Source of the DNA: Lenzites betulinus
Taxonomy: Eukaryota > Basidiomycota > Agaricomycetes > Polyporales > Polyporaceae
Assembly (NCBI GenBank): GCA_022264855.1
Contig: JABYQU010000039.1
Location: 294,147 to 358,146 of the forward strand
Direction: 5' to 3'
DNA: 64,000 nucleotides
Of the stretch, positions 55,704-64,000 are shown piece by piece. The notes beneath the pieces are model-generated. The model was not told where the DNA came from. It did not search any database and worked only from the letters and a program-made list of their open reading frames with translations. Position 1 is the stretch's first letter. Every line of letters begins with the position of its first letter. The position numbers and the translations under genes were made by a program.

Positions 55704-56033
55704 TGTTAGGATAACGTTCACTAGTGGCTGTCGAGCGCACTGGTGAGGTTCGGAAGGCGTCAAGCCTGAGGATGTATAACAGAGAGTACGAGGTATGAAC
55801 AGGAGATCGAAGCTGGGGCTCTACTGTGAGCCCCTAGGGTTTTATATACAGGTGGAGTCGAGTCATGCTCTGCATGAGTCATAGTTCAGGAAGAGTCACG
55901 ACGAGTCATAATGAGTCCAGGGGAGTCCTATCGAGTCGCAACGAGTCATAGTGTCCAACGAGTCACTGGGAGTCATACTGAGTCGCAACGAGTCATATAG
56001 AGTCATAGTCCAGAGATAGGAGGAATTGTAACA
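55704..56033 (-). repeat. 3' LTR of the chromovirus (330 bp)
   Basis: The plus-strand borders are TGTTAGGATAACG and GGAATTGTAACA, that is, TGTTA/TAACA ends. Between 55857 and 56012 the word GAGTC recurs more than ten times, mostly as GAGTCA or GAGTCG, with one full TGAGTCA at about 55875. Confidence 0.85.
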
Positions 56034-56049
56034 TTACCCCCCCCTTAAG
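56034..56049 (-). promoter_or_regulatory. Polypurine tract
   Basis: The minus-strand run AAGGGGGGGGTAA lies directly upstream of the LTR start TGTTAC and overlaps the stop of the extra ORF. It is the expected plus-strand primer position. Confidence 0.75.
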
Positions 56050-57246
56050 CCTGACCTTCCATGGGCAGGTGCACCTCGTTAGGGTCCACCCAGGGGGTCG
56101 GGCTGTCTCCAGCGTCAAGGGAGATGATATCGCCCTGGTAGTGAAGGACCTGAGGGTCGAGCATGGGGATGTGGTCGTCCTGGTAGTGAAGAACCCGCGG
56201 GTCGATCGTTTGCACCGGCTGATGATTGGCGATGTTCTCAGCAGACGCGTAGGGCTGTTGGGCCGATGCTTGTGCGAGGAGAGCGAGGGCGGCAGGGGTG
56301 CCGAAGGTGATGTTGTGGGTGCGTCCGCGGAGCCAGTCAAGGAAGTGCTGGGTGGCACGTTCGCCTGCTGTGAGGGTGGTGTCCTCGGATTCGCTACCGT
56401 CGTAGATGGTTTCCAGGCTAGGGAGAGATTGGGATGGGGTCGTCGGCCGACCCTGAGGGGATGTGGAGGGGAACGGGGTGTCGACGCGGGAGGTGGAGAG
56501 TCGTTCCTCCAGCGGTCGGCGTGGAGGTTCGTTCTCCTTGTCGTCGTCCCAGTTGCCGACGGGGGCGCCCCACGAGTTGGTGCTGGGGGTGGAGAAGGGG
56601 GCGTTGTTGGCGATGAGGTGGTCCCATGCGTCCCGCTCCCGGTGTGCCAGGAGGTCCGTGTTGTAGTCTGAGCGACCCGGACCTCGGAATGCTGGGACCG
56701 GGTGGACGGCGTTGTAGCCTGTCTGGCGACGAGGGAGGATGCGCTCGAACTCGGGTATTGTCGAGATGCCGGGGATTATTTGGCCCATGCTCCGCTCCGC
56801 GATCTGGTAGGTCCTGGTGAGCGCCGTGTCCAGCGCAGCCCGGACCTCGCAGTGAAATTGATGGTCGGGGCCCGGGTGAGTCATGACGAACTGTCGCATG
56901 AGGTGGAGGGCTGGGGTTAGGTCGGCTGCCGCCCGGTAGATGTCTGCGGACCCAATCAGGGTTGGGGAGCGGGTCCAGAGGAGGGTATTGGCTTCCACCC
57001 GGAGGTCGGGGTGGACCAGGGTCCATCCCACCCGATCCATGAAGGATCCGTCGGTGAAGGCCGAGGAGGGAAGGCGGGGTAGGTGGTCGTATGTTGCCGG
57101 GGTTTGGTGTATCCACGTCGGGATGCGGAGCTGGGAAACTCCCGGAAGAAGGAGGGGGGGTCCGGTGGATGTCCTGTGAGTTGGACCGGGGGTCGGTGAG
57201 GAGTTGGAGCGGTTGCGGTAGCGGCGAGAGCGGCGAGAGCGAGGCA
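56045..57246 (-). CDS. Extra ORF (ORF3) between pol and the 3' LTR, unknown function
   Basis: The 400-codon uninterrupted frame starts at the ATG at 57246 (MPRSRRSRRYRNRSN), 88 bases after the pol stop, and ends inside the polypurine tract. The first 35 residues are Arg/Ser/Pro-rich. The middle is globular in character (AFTDGSFMDRVGWTLVHPDL, IYRAAADLTPALHLMRQFVM, LAHRERDAWDHLIANNAPFS), followed by DDDKENEPPRRP. A Ser/Thr-rich linker and a tail with two repeats of the form P(R/Q)VLHYQ(D/G)D follow (LDPQVLHYQGDII). I recognise no domain, signal peptide or membrane segment. It lacks premature stops although pol next to it has three. A 333-codon ORF in another frame (57419-56418) is Pro/Arg-rich and looks like a shadow. 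Confidence 0.6.
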
Positions 57247-57333
57247 TGGTCAAAGAAGGGGTCGATGTCCTCGAGAGAGGAGAGGGTGAATGGGAGAGGA
57301 GAGAGGGGATCCAGGGTGTCGAGTCTGAGGGCT

Positions 57334-57967
57334 TCAGGCCATCTTGTGCCTCTTCTTATAGGCCTGGAGGATTGTTTGTGAATGTTTGAGGTCCTTATCT
57401 CGGAGCCATTCGTTTTCATGACTTGGTCGTCCTTTCCATGTGACTAGGTACTGGATGCCTCCTCGTGCCGGCTTCCGGTGATTGATTATGGCTTCGACTT
57501 CCCATTCTTCAGAGCCTTCTACTATCTCCGGTGGAGGGGACACGTAATTGGGGCCATGCTCCGGTGTGGTGCGATAGTGGGAAATTAAGGATGTGTGGAA
57601 CACGGGGTGCACCCTCCATGTGGATGGAAGTCGGAGCTTGACTGTTGCCGGGCCCATGAGTTGGTCGATGACAAAAGGACCTTCCCTTTTTGGGGCTAAT
57701 TTCCGGTTCGGATATGGGAGTGAGAGGTTGGTAGATTCTAAGAAGACCTTGTCCCCCTTCTTGAAGGTCACATTGCCTGCTGCACGTCTTTTCGCCATTG
57801 TGGCGGCGGCTTTATTGTGTGCGGCTAGAGCATTCTCCCGCCATTCCCGAAGCTTGTCTAGACGTTCCTCCGTACTGGGGTGCTTGGGTTTAGGGTGCAC
57901 GGTCCCAATAGTTTTAGGTTGATACCCCATTAGAAGTTCGAATGGGCTTTTGCCGGTGACAGAGTGG
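57334..57967 (-). pseudogene. Chromovirus integrase C-terminus and chromodomain
   Basis: This segment continues the pol frame after the TGA at 57970. THSVTGKSPFELLMGYQPKT ends the integrase core. KRRAAGNVTFKKGDKVFLES and AKREGPF-like GPATVKLRLPSTWRVHPVFH form the GPY/F-type C-terminal domain. The last 60 residues (EEWEVEAIINHRKPARGGIQ, YLVTWKGRPSHENEWL) are a chromodomain, with aromatic and Trp positions of the methyl-lysine cage largely kept. The known role is guiding integration to heterochromatin. Stop at 57334. Confidence 0.85.
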
Positions 57968-57969
57968 GT

Positions 57970-58866
57970 TCATTGGTTGTGGGCAAATTCGAATTGGGGT
58001 AGCAGCGTGCTCCAGGTGTCCGGATAGTTCCCACAGTAGATACGAAGGGCAACCTCAATTTCTTGGATGGTTCGCTCTGATTGTCCATCCGTTTGTGGGT
58101 GATGCGCTGTACTGAGAGATTGGCCAATCCCCAAGATTCGATTGAGTTCTTGATATGCCTTTGAGATAAACTGAGGTCCTCGGTCGGATATGATTCGGTC
58201 CGGAAGGCCATATCGGTTGTATATGTCTCGCATGAGCATGTGCGCAGTGTCCATTGCGTTGGTTTCTTTTGTGCAGGGGGATAGGACAATAGCCTTGGTG
58301 ACGTCATGGTCCACAACCACCTGGATTGCGTCGTATCCATTTGAAGGTGGTAGTGCCGTGACGTAGTCCATTGTGATGGTGCTGAATGGTCGGGTATTTC
58401 CTTGGTTTGGTATGGGCATTAATCCGGGGTTGGTGGGGTGTGTGTTGATCTTGGCGGTTTGGCAGACCGCGCATCCTTTGACAAACTGGGTGATAAATTG
58501 TCGGACTCCGGGCCACCAGTATTCGCGCGTAACCAGGTCGAAGGTTTTTTGTATCCCTGGGTGTCCCATAACTGGTGGGTCGTGATGATTTCGGACAACT
58601 TCCCGTCGAAGATCCATGTCCGGGGGTACGTAGACCTTTCCTTTGAAGAGGATGATTCCGTCGTCCATTTTCCAATCTTCCTTCTTGCCAAGTAAAGGTT
58701 CCTTCTTAAGATGCCAGGCGCCATTCAGGGACTCCATGACGGTCTTGTCTCGTGATGTGGTGTTCCGAATGCGTTCTTGCAGATCTACATGAATTGCGTT
58801 TGCGAATAAATCCTCTGCCAGGAGTGTGACGTCTTCATTGTCGTGGAGGCCCGGGTCATGGTCTGA
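57970..58866 (-). pseudogene. Chromovirus integrase, zinc-binding and catalytic core
   Basis: Downstream of the RNase H stop the same frame runs on. The HHCC zinc module is NHHDPPVMGHPGIQKT with CAVCQTAK. The catalytic triad is Asp in TITMDYVTALP, Asp in RIISDRGPQF and Glu in DGQSERTIQEIE. The segment is bounded by TGA codons at 58867-58869 (relatives have Arg after ALSR) and 57970-57972 (after FEFAHNQ, where Trp or another residue is expected). The frame and spacing show that both are point mutations in one pol gene. Confidence 0.88.
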
Positions 58867-60375
58867 TCATCTTGATAATGCATCCGCTTGTACCAGTGTT
58901 TTCCCTGGTTGGTGGACCAGTTTGTAGTTAAACTGGGAGAGGAACAAGCTCCATCGTGCTTGTCGTCGATTGAGCTTCTGTGCACTTCGGAAGTAGGTCA
59001 GATTTTTGTGGTCTGAAAGGATTTCGACCGGGTGAGTGGCGCCGTCGAGGTAGTGCCGCCATGCTTCTAGTGCCCGAATGATGGCCAGGAGTTCGCGATC
59101 GTAGATCTGATAGTTTCGTTCTGTTTCTGTGAACGACTTGGAGAGGTAGGCACATGGGTGCCATAGACCATCCTCCCCTTTTTGTCGCAAAACTGCCCCA
59201 GTTGCGACTTTTGAGGCGTCACATTCTACCTGGAACGGTTGTGCTGGATCCGGCATTACTAGGATTGGTGCCTCCATAAATCGGGCCTTCAGCGTATTGA
59301 ATGCTTCATTGCATTCCGTCGTCCATGTCCATGGGTTGTCTTTCCGTGTCAGGTTGTTCAGTGGTTTTGCGATGTCGGCATATCCTCGAATAAACCGTCG
59401 GTAGAAATTGGCGAAGCCCAAAAAGCTCTGTACTTCTTTGACTGTTCGTGGGGTCTGCCATGCTTTGAGCCCGTCCAATTTGATGGGATCCATGGCGATT
59501 TGTCCCGGTCTGATGACTGCCCCCAGGAACTCAACTTCTTGTGTATCGAATTCGCATTTTTCTCCCTTCAGATATAGGTCGTGCTGTATTAGTCTCTTCA
59601 CCACTTGCTGCGTATGTCGTTGGAGGTCTTCTTTTGTATCCGAAAAGAGCAAGATGTCGTCCATGTAGATGACCAGCCAACCTTCTGCCAAGTAGTCCCG
59701 GAAGATGTCGTTCATCATGGCTTGAAAGGTTGCGGGGGCGTTGCATAAACCGAAGAACATTACGGTCGGTTCGAATAGTCCTCGTGCAGTTTTGAATGCT
59801 GCCTTCCATTGGTCTCCGTCTTTTATGCGAACGTTGTTGTATCCTGCTCGTACGTCCAGTTTGGTGAAGTATTTTGCACCCTTCAGTTTGTCGAACAAAT
59901 CGGATATCAGCAGGAGTGGGTACACATTTTTGATCGTCCCTTCGTTGAGATATCGATAGTCTTGTACTGGCCGTAATGTTCCGTCTTTTTTCTTGACAAA
60001 GAAGACCGGGGAGGCCATTGGGGATTTTGATGGTCGTATGTATCCTTTGGCTAGGTTTTCGTCGACGAATTTGTCCATTTCTAGGCGTTCATTTGGGGAG
60101 AGTGGGATAATCTTGCAGTCCCGAGGGATAAAGCCTGCTTTGAGGTCTATTGCATGGTCCCATGGCCGCGAGATTGGCATTCGTTCTGCGGCTTTTTTCT
60201 CAAAGACACTTCGGTCTTCCTGGAGATAGGGAGGGAGGATTTCATCCAGTGTTTTGGTTTGTTGTTGTTCGTGGGCGTGTACTGCTAGGTTGGTCGACAC
60301 AGTGGCTTTTCGTACCACTGCTTCCTCGTTTGCCTGCTTCCAGAGTGCTGTAATTGCTACGTTGGAAGGTCTGTC
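58867..60375 (-). pseudogene. Chromovirus reverse transcriptase-RNase H
   Basis: RT motifs in order: [36 protein letters not shown] (Asp), [15 protein letters not shown], the catalytic [11 protein letters not shown], and [17 protein letters not shown]. RNase H follows with [31 protein letters not shown] and [13 protein letters not shown], keeping Asp, Glu and Asp. The uninterrupted stretch runs from the TGA at 60376-60378 to the TGA at 58867; reading upstream of the first GTG it starts [16 protein letters not shown]. All catalytic residues are intact, so the TGA codons are the lesions. Confidence 0.92.
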
Positions 60376-60984
60376 TCATCTGTCTTCAATGTCGGCGTGA
60401 TCAACAAGTCGATTGATGTAATGATGGAGAGTTTCTCCGGCTGGAGTTGGGCCGCGCGGTAGTCCCCACATGGGGATTCCTGGTGGGGGGTCGTGTTTGG
60501 TTTGGTATTCCCTAATGGCTTGTTGGCGCTTGACGATGTGTGGATCGAACTCGAAGTGGCCCGTTGCCCAGTCGACCTTTGGGTTATACCTCCGAATCCA
60601 TGGTATCCCAAGGATGGCGTCATCTCTTCCTAGATCAGCCACATAGAAGTTGGTGGGTAGTGAGTGTCCTCGGATGATCATGTTTGCTTCTATTCGGTGA
60701 GTGACTGTTCCAATGGTGTTGACACTGTCGTCGGCGTTGCGGAACCGGATTGGTCGAGGTAGTGGTGTTGTGGGGATATGGTATCTTTCGACGATTCTTC
60801 TGTTGATAATGGTTGCATCTGCTCCGGAGTTGAAGAGTGCACGGATCCCGACGACTTTGGGGCCACACTCCACGTAACCTGATAGCAGGTAAGCAAGTCT
60901 TCGTTGCTGTCCCAAGGTTACAAACGAGATGGTATAGTCCCAGGTCTCGGACGGTACTGGCGTCGAGTCAGACCGTCCGTTCAA
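60376..60984 (-). pseudogene. Chromovirus aspartic protease with mutated active site
   Basis: The pol frame opens at about 60995 in the -1 frame relative to gag. The retropepsin fold is recognisable (YLLSGYVECG, VVGIRALFNSGADATIINRR, DDAILGIPWIRRYNP). The active-site triplet, normally DSG or DTG, reads NSG: AAC in place of GAC at about 60833, a G-to-A change on the coding strand. Without this Asp the dimeric protease cannot cleave the polyprotein. The segment ends with LVDHADIEDR and a TGA where the frame continues into RT. Confidence 0.85.
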
Positions 60985-62100
60985 AAATCCGTATCATAGT
61001 CCATTTCAATCGCGTTAAGTCCAATCTCCGGTTCTTCTTCGGCTTCGTTCGATGTTTCCTCCTCTTGGTCGACGGCCCGCGTCTTGGGATCTCCCTTGCG
61101 CTTGCTTGGGCAGTTCACTACTCGATGCCCCACCTCCCGACAATAGAAGCATTTGTTCTGTTTCATGAGTTCGCGGCGCATCTTATCGTCAAGCCTTCCT
61201 CCCACGACTGCTTTGACTGCTGGTTCTGTGGCATGGGGTCGCTGGGAGTACTTCTGTGTCTGTCGTCCTTGTGCTCTGTCCATTTCTCGGTTGAGGAGGT
61301 AGGCTTTGTTGAGTTGCATCGCGGCCTCCATCCATTGATCCATGTTGGTGGGCTGCGGTATGATGAGGGCCATCTTGTCTCGTAAGAAGCCGGGGAGTTT
61401 GGATCGGTACCAGGCCACCTGGGCGGAGTCTTCAGTGATACCGCCTTTAATGAACAGACGGAGTATCTTGGCATTGAACCGATCCATAGGTTCCTTGGGG
61501 TCGTAGCGGAGGGATCCCAGCTGTACTGCAGCTGTCTGGGCAGGGTCTTGTTCTCCAAACACCAGTAGGAAGTCGTGTTTGAATTGTGCCCAAGTGCCAA
61601 AGCCATGGATTTCGCCCTGATCGTTGGTTCGTTGGGCCGCTTCCACCTTGGATTCTGCCCACCAACGTGCATCTCCTCGAAGGTAGGAGAGGGCTGTGAC
61701 TACGCGAGATTCGTCTGTGGGGTAGTCTGCTGGTCGACTGCAGAATAGGAGGTATAGATCCGCGAGGAATTCGCTTGCTTTGTTCCTTTCGCCCATGAAG
61801 ATGTCTGGCTCCTTGACTTTGCTCTTCGGGTTTCTTCCTTCGGTGTTCTGTGGGTTTCCTAGTGGTCCTGCTGCATTCCCTCCCTGGGGTCCTCCGCCAC
61901 CTCCGCCGCCTTGTCCTCCACCGCCTGGTCCTCCGCCGCCTCCGCCGCCTGGTCCTCCGCCGCCTGGTCCTCCGCCGCCTGGTCCTCCTCCGCCACCTCC
62001 GCCGCCTGGTCCTCCGCCGCCTGGTCCTCCGCCGCCACCTCCGCCGCCTGGTCCTCCGCCTGGTTCTTCGCCACCTGGTCCTTTGCCGCCCGGTTCTTCA
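60981..62100 (-). CDS. Chromovirus Gag (capsid and zinc knuckle)
   Basis: The main capsid-like region follows KVKEPDIFMGERNK (ATG at 61796): SRVVTALSYLRGDARWWAES, FGTWAQFKHDFLLVFGEQDP, LGSLRYDPKEPMDRFNAKIL and RSKLPGFLRDKMALIIPQPT. The retroviral-type knuckle CFYCREVGHRVVNC (CX2CX4HX4C) is perfect, then an acidic end and TGA at 60981. Upstream the same frame is a Gly/Pro repeat (GGPGGGG type, 61880-62095) without an ATG. The true N-terminus lies in another frame at 62098-62496. The T-run in GATTTTTGA at the end may serve -1 frameshifting into pol. Confidence 0.8.
61880..62095. repeat. Imperfect tandem repeat in gag (CCTCCGCCGCCTGGT units)
   Basis: Units of about 15-18 bases built from CCGCC and TGGTCCTCC repeat more than ten times. 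On the coding (minus) strand they give Gly-Gly-Pro runs. Length instability here could explain the frame change at its edge. The Pro-rich plus-strand ORFs (61780-62392) are shadows. Confidence 0.8.
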
Positions 62101-62496
62101 TGGTCTGTTTCCCCAGCCTTCTCCTTGGTTGGTTACTGCTGACCTGAAGGCTCTAGCGCGGCTAACTCCTGGTCCCTGTGAGGCTGACATTGGGTTTGCG
62201 GGATACGATCCTTCGCTGTTGGGGGATTCTTTCTCCTTTTCACTTGGTGAAGGGGATGGTTTGTCGTATTCTGGTTCCTTCCTGCTTATCGAAGAGGATG
62301 GTCGTTCGAATTCTGGTTCTTTCCCTTTGTTTCCGGTGGCTACTGGCAGTAGCGACCCTGGCTGTCTTGTGACTGGGGATGTCTTGGGGTAAGTCTCTCT
62401 TGGTCCTGTGCTTACTGGGTCGTTCTTTTTGGGAACGGCGAGTGAGTGGCTTGGTTTCGAGGTGTTGGCTTTCTTAGTGAAACGATTAGGGCACGG
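62098..62496 (-). pseudogene. Chromovirus Gag N-terminal segment, frame-shifted and truncated
   Basis: The frame carries KKANTSKPSHSLAVPKKNDP, GKEPEFERPSSSISRKEPEY and SPSPSEKEKESPNSEGSYPA, a disordered Lys/Glu/Ser-rich leader of the type seen before gag in this group. It ends in TGA at 62098, while the Gly/Pro-repeat frame of gag overlaps it from about 62120, so a one-base indel separates them. At 62497 the leader is cut by the LTR of the next element. The part of the ORF beyond that point (to 62583) is LTR sequence, not gag. Confidence 0.6.
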
Positions 62497-63365
62497 TGAT
62501 ACGCTCCACAGGCGTTCCAGGCCAGAAACCCTCCTTCTCCACCCTTGCGCGCGCACGCCAACCACAGCGCGCGCAGAGCCCACCGCACACTTCGGTACCC
62601 CCTACGTCGCGCGCGCAGTGCGCGTAGCCCATCGCGCGCAAGGTCAAGATGCGCGCGGGCACTTCACCACGGCGCGCGCGATGCCTGTCGCTATCCAGAG
62701 CCCTCTGCCCTAGCTGCTCGCGCGCGTGGGTCCGCTGGGCGCATCAGTGGCGCGCGCACGAGGCGCGCGAAGAGTCGGATCGCGCGCGGCGAGTGCGCCC
62801 GGCGCGCGAGGCATCCTGGGCCCGGTTTCCGCTTATCTTCCGTATGGTAGCACGTGTTTTTGATTCAGCCTGCGGGCATTCTTGTACATAGTCATTTCGG
62901 GGCATTCGAACCCCCCAGACAATCCACCCCTCACTCTCTCAACTGCTGGGAACGTGTCCCTCGCGCTTCTCAACGTGCAACAGCTTCCCCTTCAAGGCAG
63001 GACGACTGGAGACCTCTCCGCTGTGACAGCGTACCGTCAGTTGCGTATATTGCGTCTGTTCCGTTCCTCCTGCGTTTTACTGCGTGCGTACTGCGTTGCG
63101 AAGCCCCGCGGCTGACTGCGAGCGTTGCGTTATTCCTGCGCGCGTTGCGTTACTGAGTTTACCTCTGCGCGCGCCCCTTCTACAGCGCGAGTCCGCGCGC
63201 GCTCCCACCCGGTGTGCGAGAGACCTCCCCCTGCTCGCGCGCAACAGTATACGGACCGGCCTACCAGCGAACCTAGGGAGCTCGAGACCTTACTCCCCTT
63301 CATCACACACCTAGACGTCCTCTACCCCTCGGCTATCGGCCGTCAGAGCACCTCTTACCGTATCA
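62497..63365 (+). repeat. 5' LTR of family 2 (869 bp, CpG-rich)
   Basis: It starts TGATACGCTCCAC and ends CTTACCGTATCA, with the inverted ends TGATAC/GTATCA. Both borders agree with the solo copy at 46405-47511. The first third is dominated by GCGCGC words. Just after the end, TGGAGCCCACCGCGAGG (63369) is a candidate primer-binding site, since it begins TGG; the tRNA is not identified. Confidence 0.87.
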
Positions 63366-63428
63366 TTTTGGAGCCCACCGCGAGGGGTTTCAGATCTCGA
63401 CCTACACCTTCGGAACGCGCCCTAGAGC

Positions 63429-64000
63429 CGACTGCGCGCGCGCGCTGCTACCACGGCGTCCGACCTAGCTGCGGAACTGCTCGATAGTGCCTTGCGCGAG
63501 TTGCTCGCCATCGGATACAGCCAGTGCACCCCTCAAGACCTCCACACCGTCGTCGAGTCCCTTTCCCTCTTCCTCAGCTACAGCGCTCGGCGCCTGCGTT
63601 CGAATCCCACCACCACGTGGTTCCAAGAGTTGGCCCAGGCCCTCCCTCGAGAAGACTCAGCGCCTTCCTCGCCAGAGGTTCCCCCATCTCCACCTTCGGA
63701 CTTCGACTTCCCTACGAACCTACGTCATTCGCGCCGTACCATCTCCACTACCGCGCTGCCAGCATCTTCAGAGCGGGACATTCTCGAATCCGCCGTCCCT
63801 ACACCGCTAAGCACTTCCGAAAGCGCGCGCTCCCCTAGCTTCCCAGCGCGCGATATGGCCGACGAACAGCATCAGGAACCGCTCGCGCCGCACGCGCGCG
63901 CAGCCATGCCCGCGCGCGGACATAGCACTGCGCCCGTTTTCGACCCCGCGAACCCGCGAACGCTCCGCCGCTTCTTCCAGGACCTGGAGTTCTTGTTCGA
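63429..64000 (+). CDS. Gag-like ORF start of the family-2 element (partial)
   Basis: One frame is open from about 63429 to the window end: ALRELLAIGYSQCTPQDLHT, a Ser/Pro-rich stretch, then the first ATG at 63855 (MADEQHQEPLAPHARA) and FDPANPRTLRRFFQDLEFLF. The last piece is typical of the start of the capsid-like region in Agaricomycete gypsy elements. Whether translation starts at 63855 or further upstream is unclear, because the upstream part has no ATG in frame. No domain beyond this is visible. Confidence 0.6.

Larger units (their letters stand above)
55704..62496 (-). mobile_element. Ty3/gypsy chromovirus, 5'-truncated by another insertion
   Basis: On the minus strand the order is gag, protease, RT, RNase H, integrase, chromodomain, an extra ORF, polypurine tract and 3' LTR (55704-56033). 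The 5' end stops where the LTR of a second element begins (62497). The 5-bp flank CTGGG (55699-55703) cannot be checked against the other side. All of pol is one frame broken by three TGA codons, and the protease active site is mutated, so the copy is dead. Confidence 0.9.
62497..64000 (+). mobile_element. LTR retrotransposon, family 2, 5' part (runs off the window)
   Basis: The 869-bp 5' LTR (62497-63365) is followed by a leader and the start of a gag-like frame. It inserted into the minus-strand chromovirus gag. The high density of CGCG shows little deamination, so it is the youngest LTR element here. Solo LTRs of the same family are at 46405-47511 and, very decayed, about 35985-36385. Confidence 0.85.

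Noticed and set aside
56069..56671. 200-codon plus-strand Gly/Val-rich ORF
   Set aside because: Antisense of ORF3, no motif.
56418..57419. 333-codon minus-strand Pro/Arg-rich ORF overlapping ORF3
   Set aside because: Low-complexity reading in a second frame. The ORF3 frame has balanced composition and ends at the polypurine tract. An overlapping gene cannot be excluded without comparison.
61780..62392. Pro-rich and Leu/Arg-rich plus-strand ORFs
   Set aside because: They are antisense readings of the Gly/Pro tandem repeat of the chromovirus gag.
1..64000. tRNA, rRNA, CRISPR, or a host metabolic gene cluster
   Set aside because: No T-loop/acceptor combination, ribosomal segment or spaced identical repeat was seen by eye; no ORF resembles a host enzyme other than the dioxygenase relic.

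Overview
The window reads as a transposon graveyard from a mushroom-forming basidiomycete (Agaricomycetes). The evidence is the set of element families (Tnp2-like cut-and-paste transposases, a Tad1/I-like LINE, a tyrosine-recombinase retrotransposon, Ty3/gypsy elements including a chromodomain-bearing one, and a TET/JBP-type dioxygenase relic), short 50-60 base GT-AG introns, and the absence of bacterial features. I see no convincing single-copy host gene and no tRNA, rRNA or CRISPR array. The organism call is inferred from protein-family memory, not from a search.

Layout. 0.2-5.8 kb: a decayed Tnp2-like transposase, split by a 2.1-kb palindrome-rich element (called E1 here) that has itself taken a 281-bp MITE. 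A second, unrecognised ORF converges on it from the minus strand (5.85-7.65 kb). 9.59-15.28 kb: one nearly intact LINE with a 12-bp target duplication but a deleted endonuclease. 17.0-22.3 kb: a DIRS-like element (gag, RT-RNase H, tyrosine recombinase) with two apparent spliceosomal introns. 23-24.7 kb: copia-like and Tnp2-like scraps. 26.6-27.7 kb (minus): a broken TET/JBP-like dioxygenase. 29-36.4 kb: an endonuclease-domain scrap, three copies of one LTR family, a TA-flanked MITE, a perfect 130-bp tandem duplication and one heavily decayed LTR. 36.4-40.9 kb: AT-rich, no genes. 40.95-50.9 kb: a Ty3/gypsy relic keeping gag and integrase only; its middle is occupied by two palindrome-rich elements, E3 and E2. 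E2 contains a solo LTR, which contains a second MITE. 52.3-55.7 kb (minus): a large broken transposase-like gene. 55.7-62.5 kb (minus): a chromovirus with an extra ORF between pol and the 3' LTR. 62.5 kb to the end (plus): the 5' LTR and gag start of another LTR element inserted in the chromovirus gag.

Three threads tie the window together. First, nested insertions can be ordered because several leave exact target-site duplications, and in two cases (E1 and the 41.47-kb solo LTR) removing the insert restores a reading frame by eye. Second, premature stops in the old coding regions are mostly TGA where the family has Arg (CGA), and decayed LTR copies have lost the CpGs kept by a younger copy; this fits cytosine methylation or RIP-like mutation. 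Third, E1, E2 and E3 share an unusual architecture of long terminal inverted repeats packed with hairpins and a GTCTTAAGAC palindrome. I do not recognise this group, and it is the best candidate here for something undescribed.
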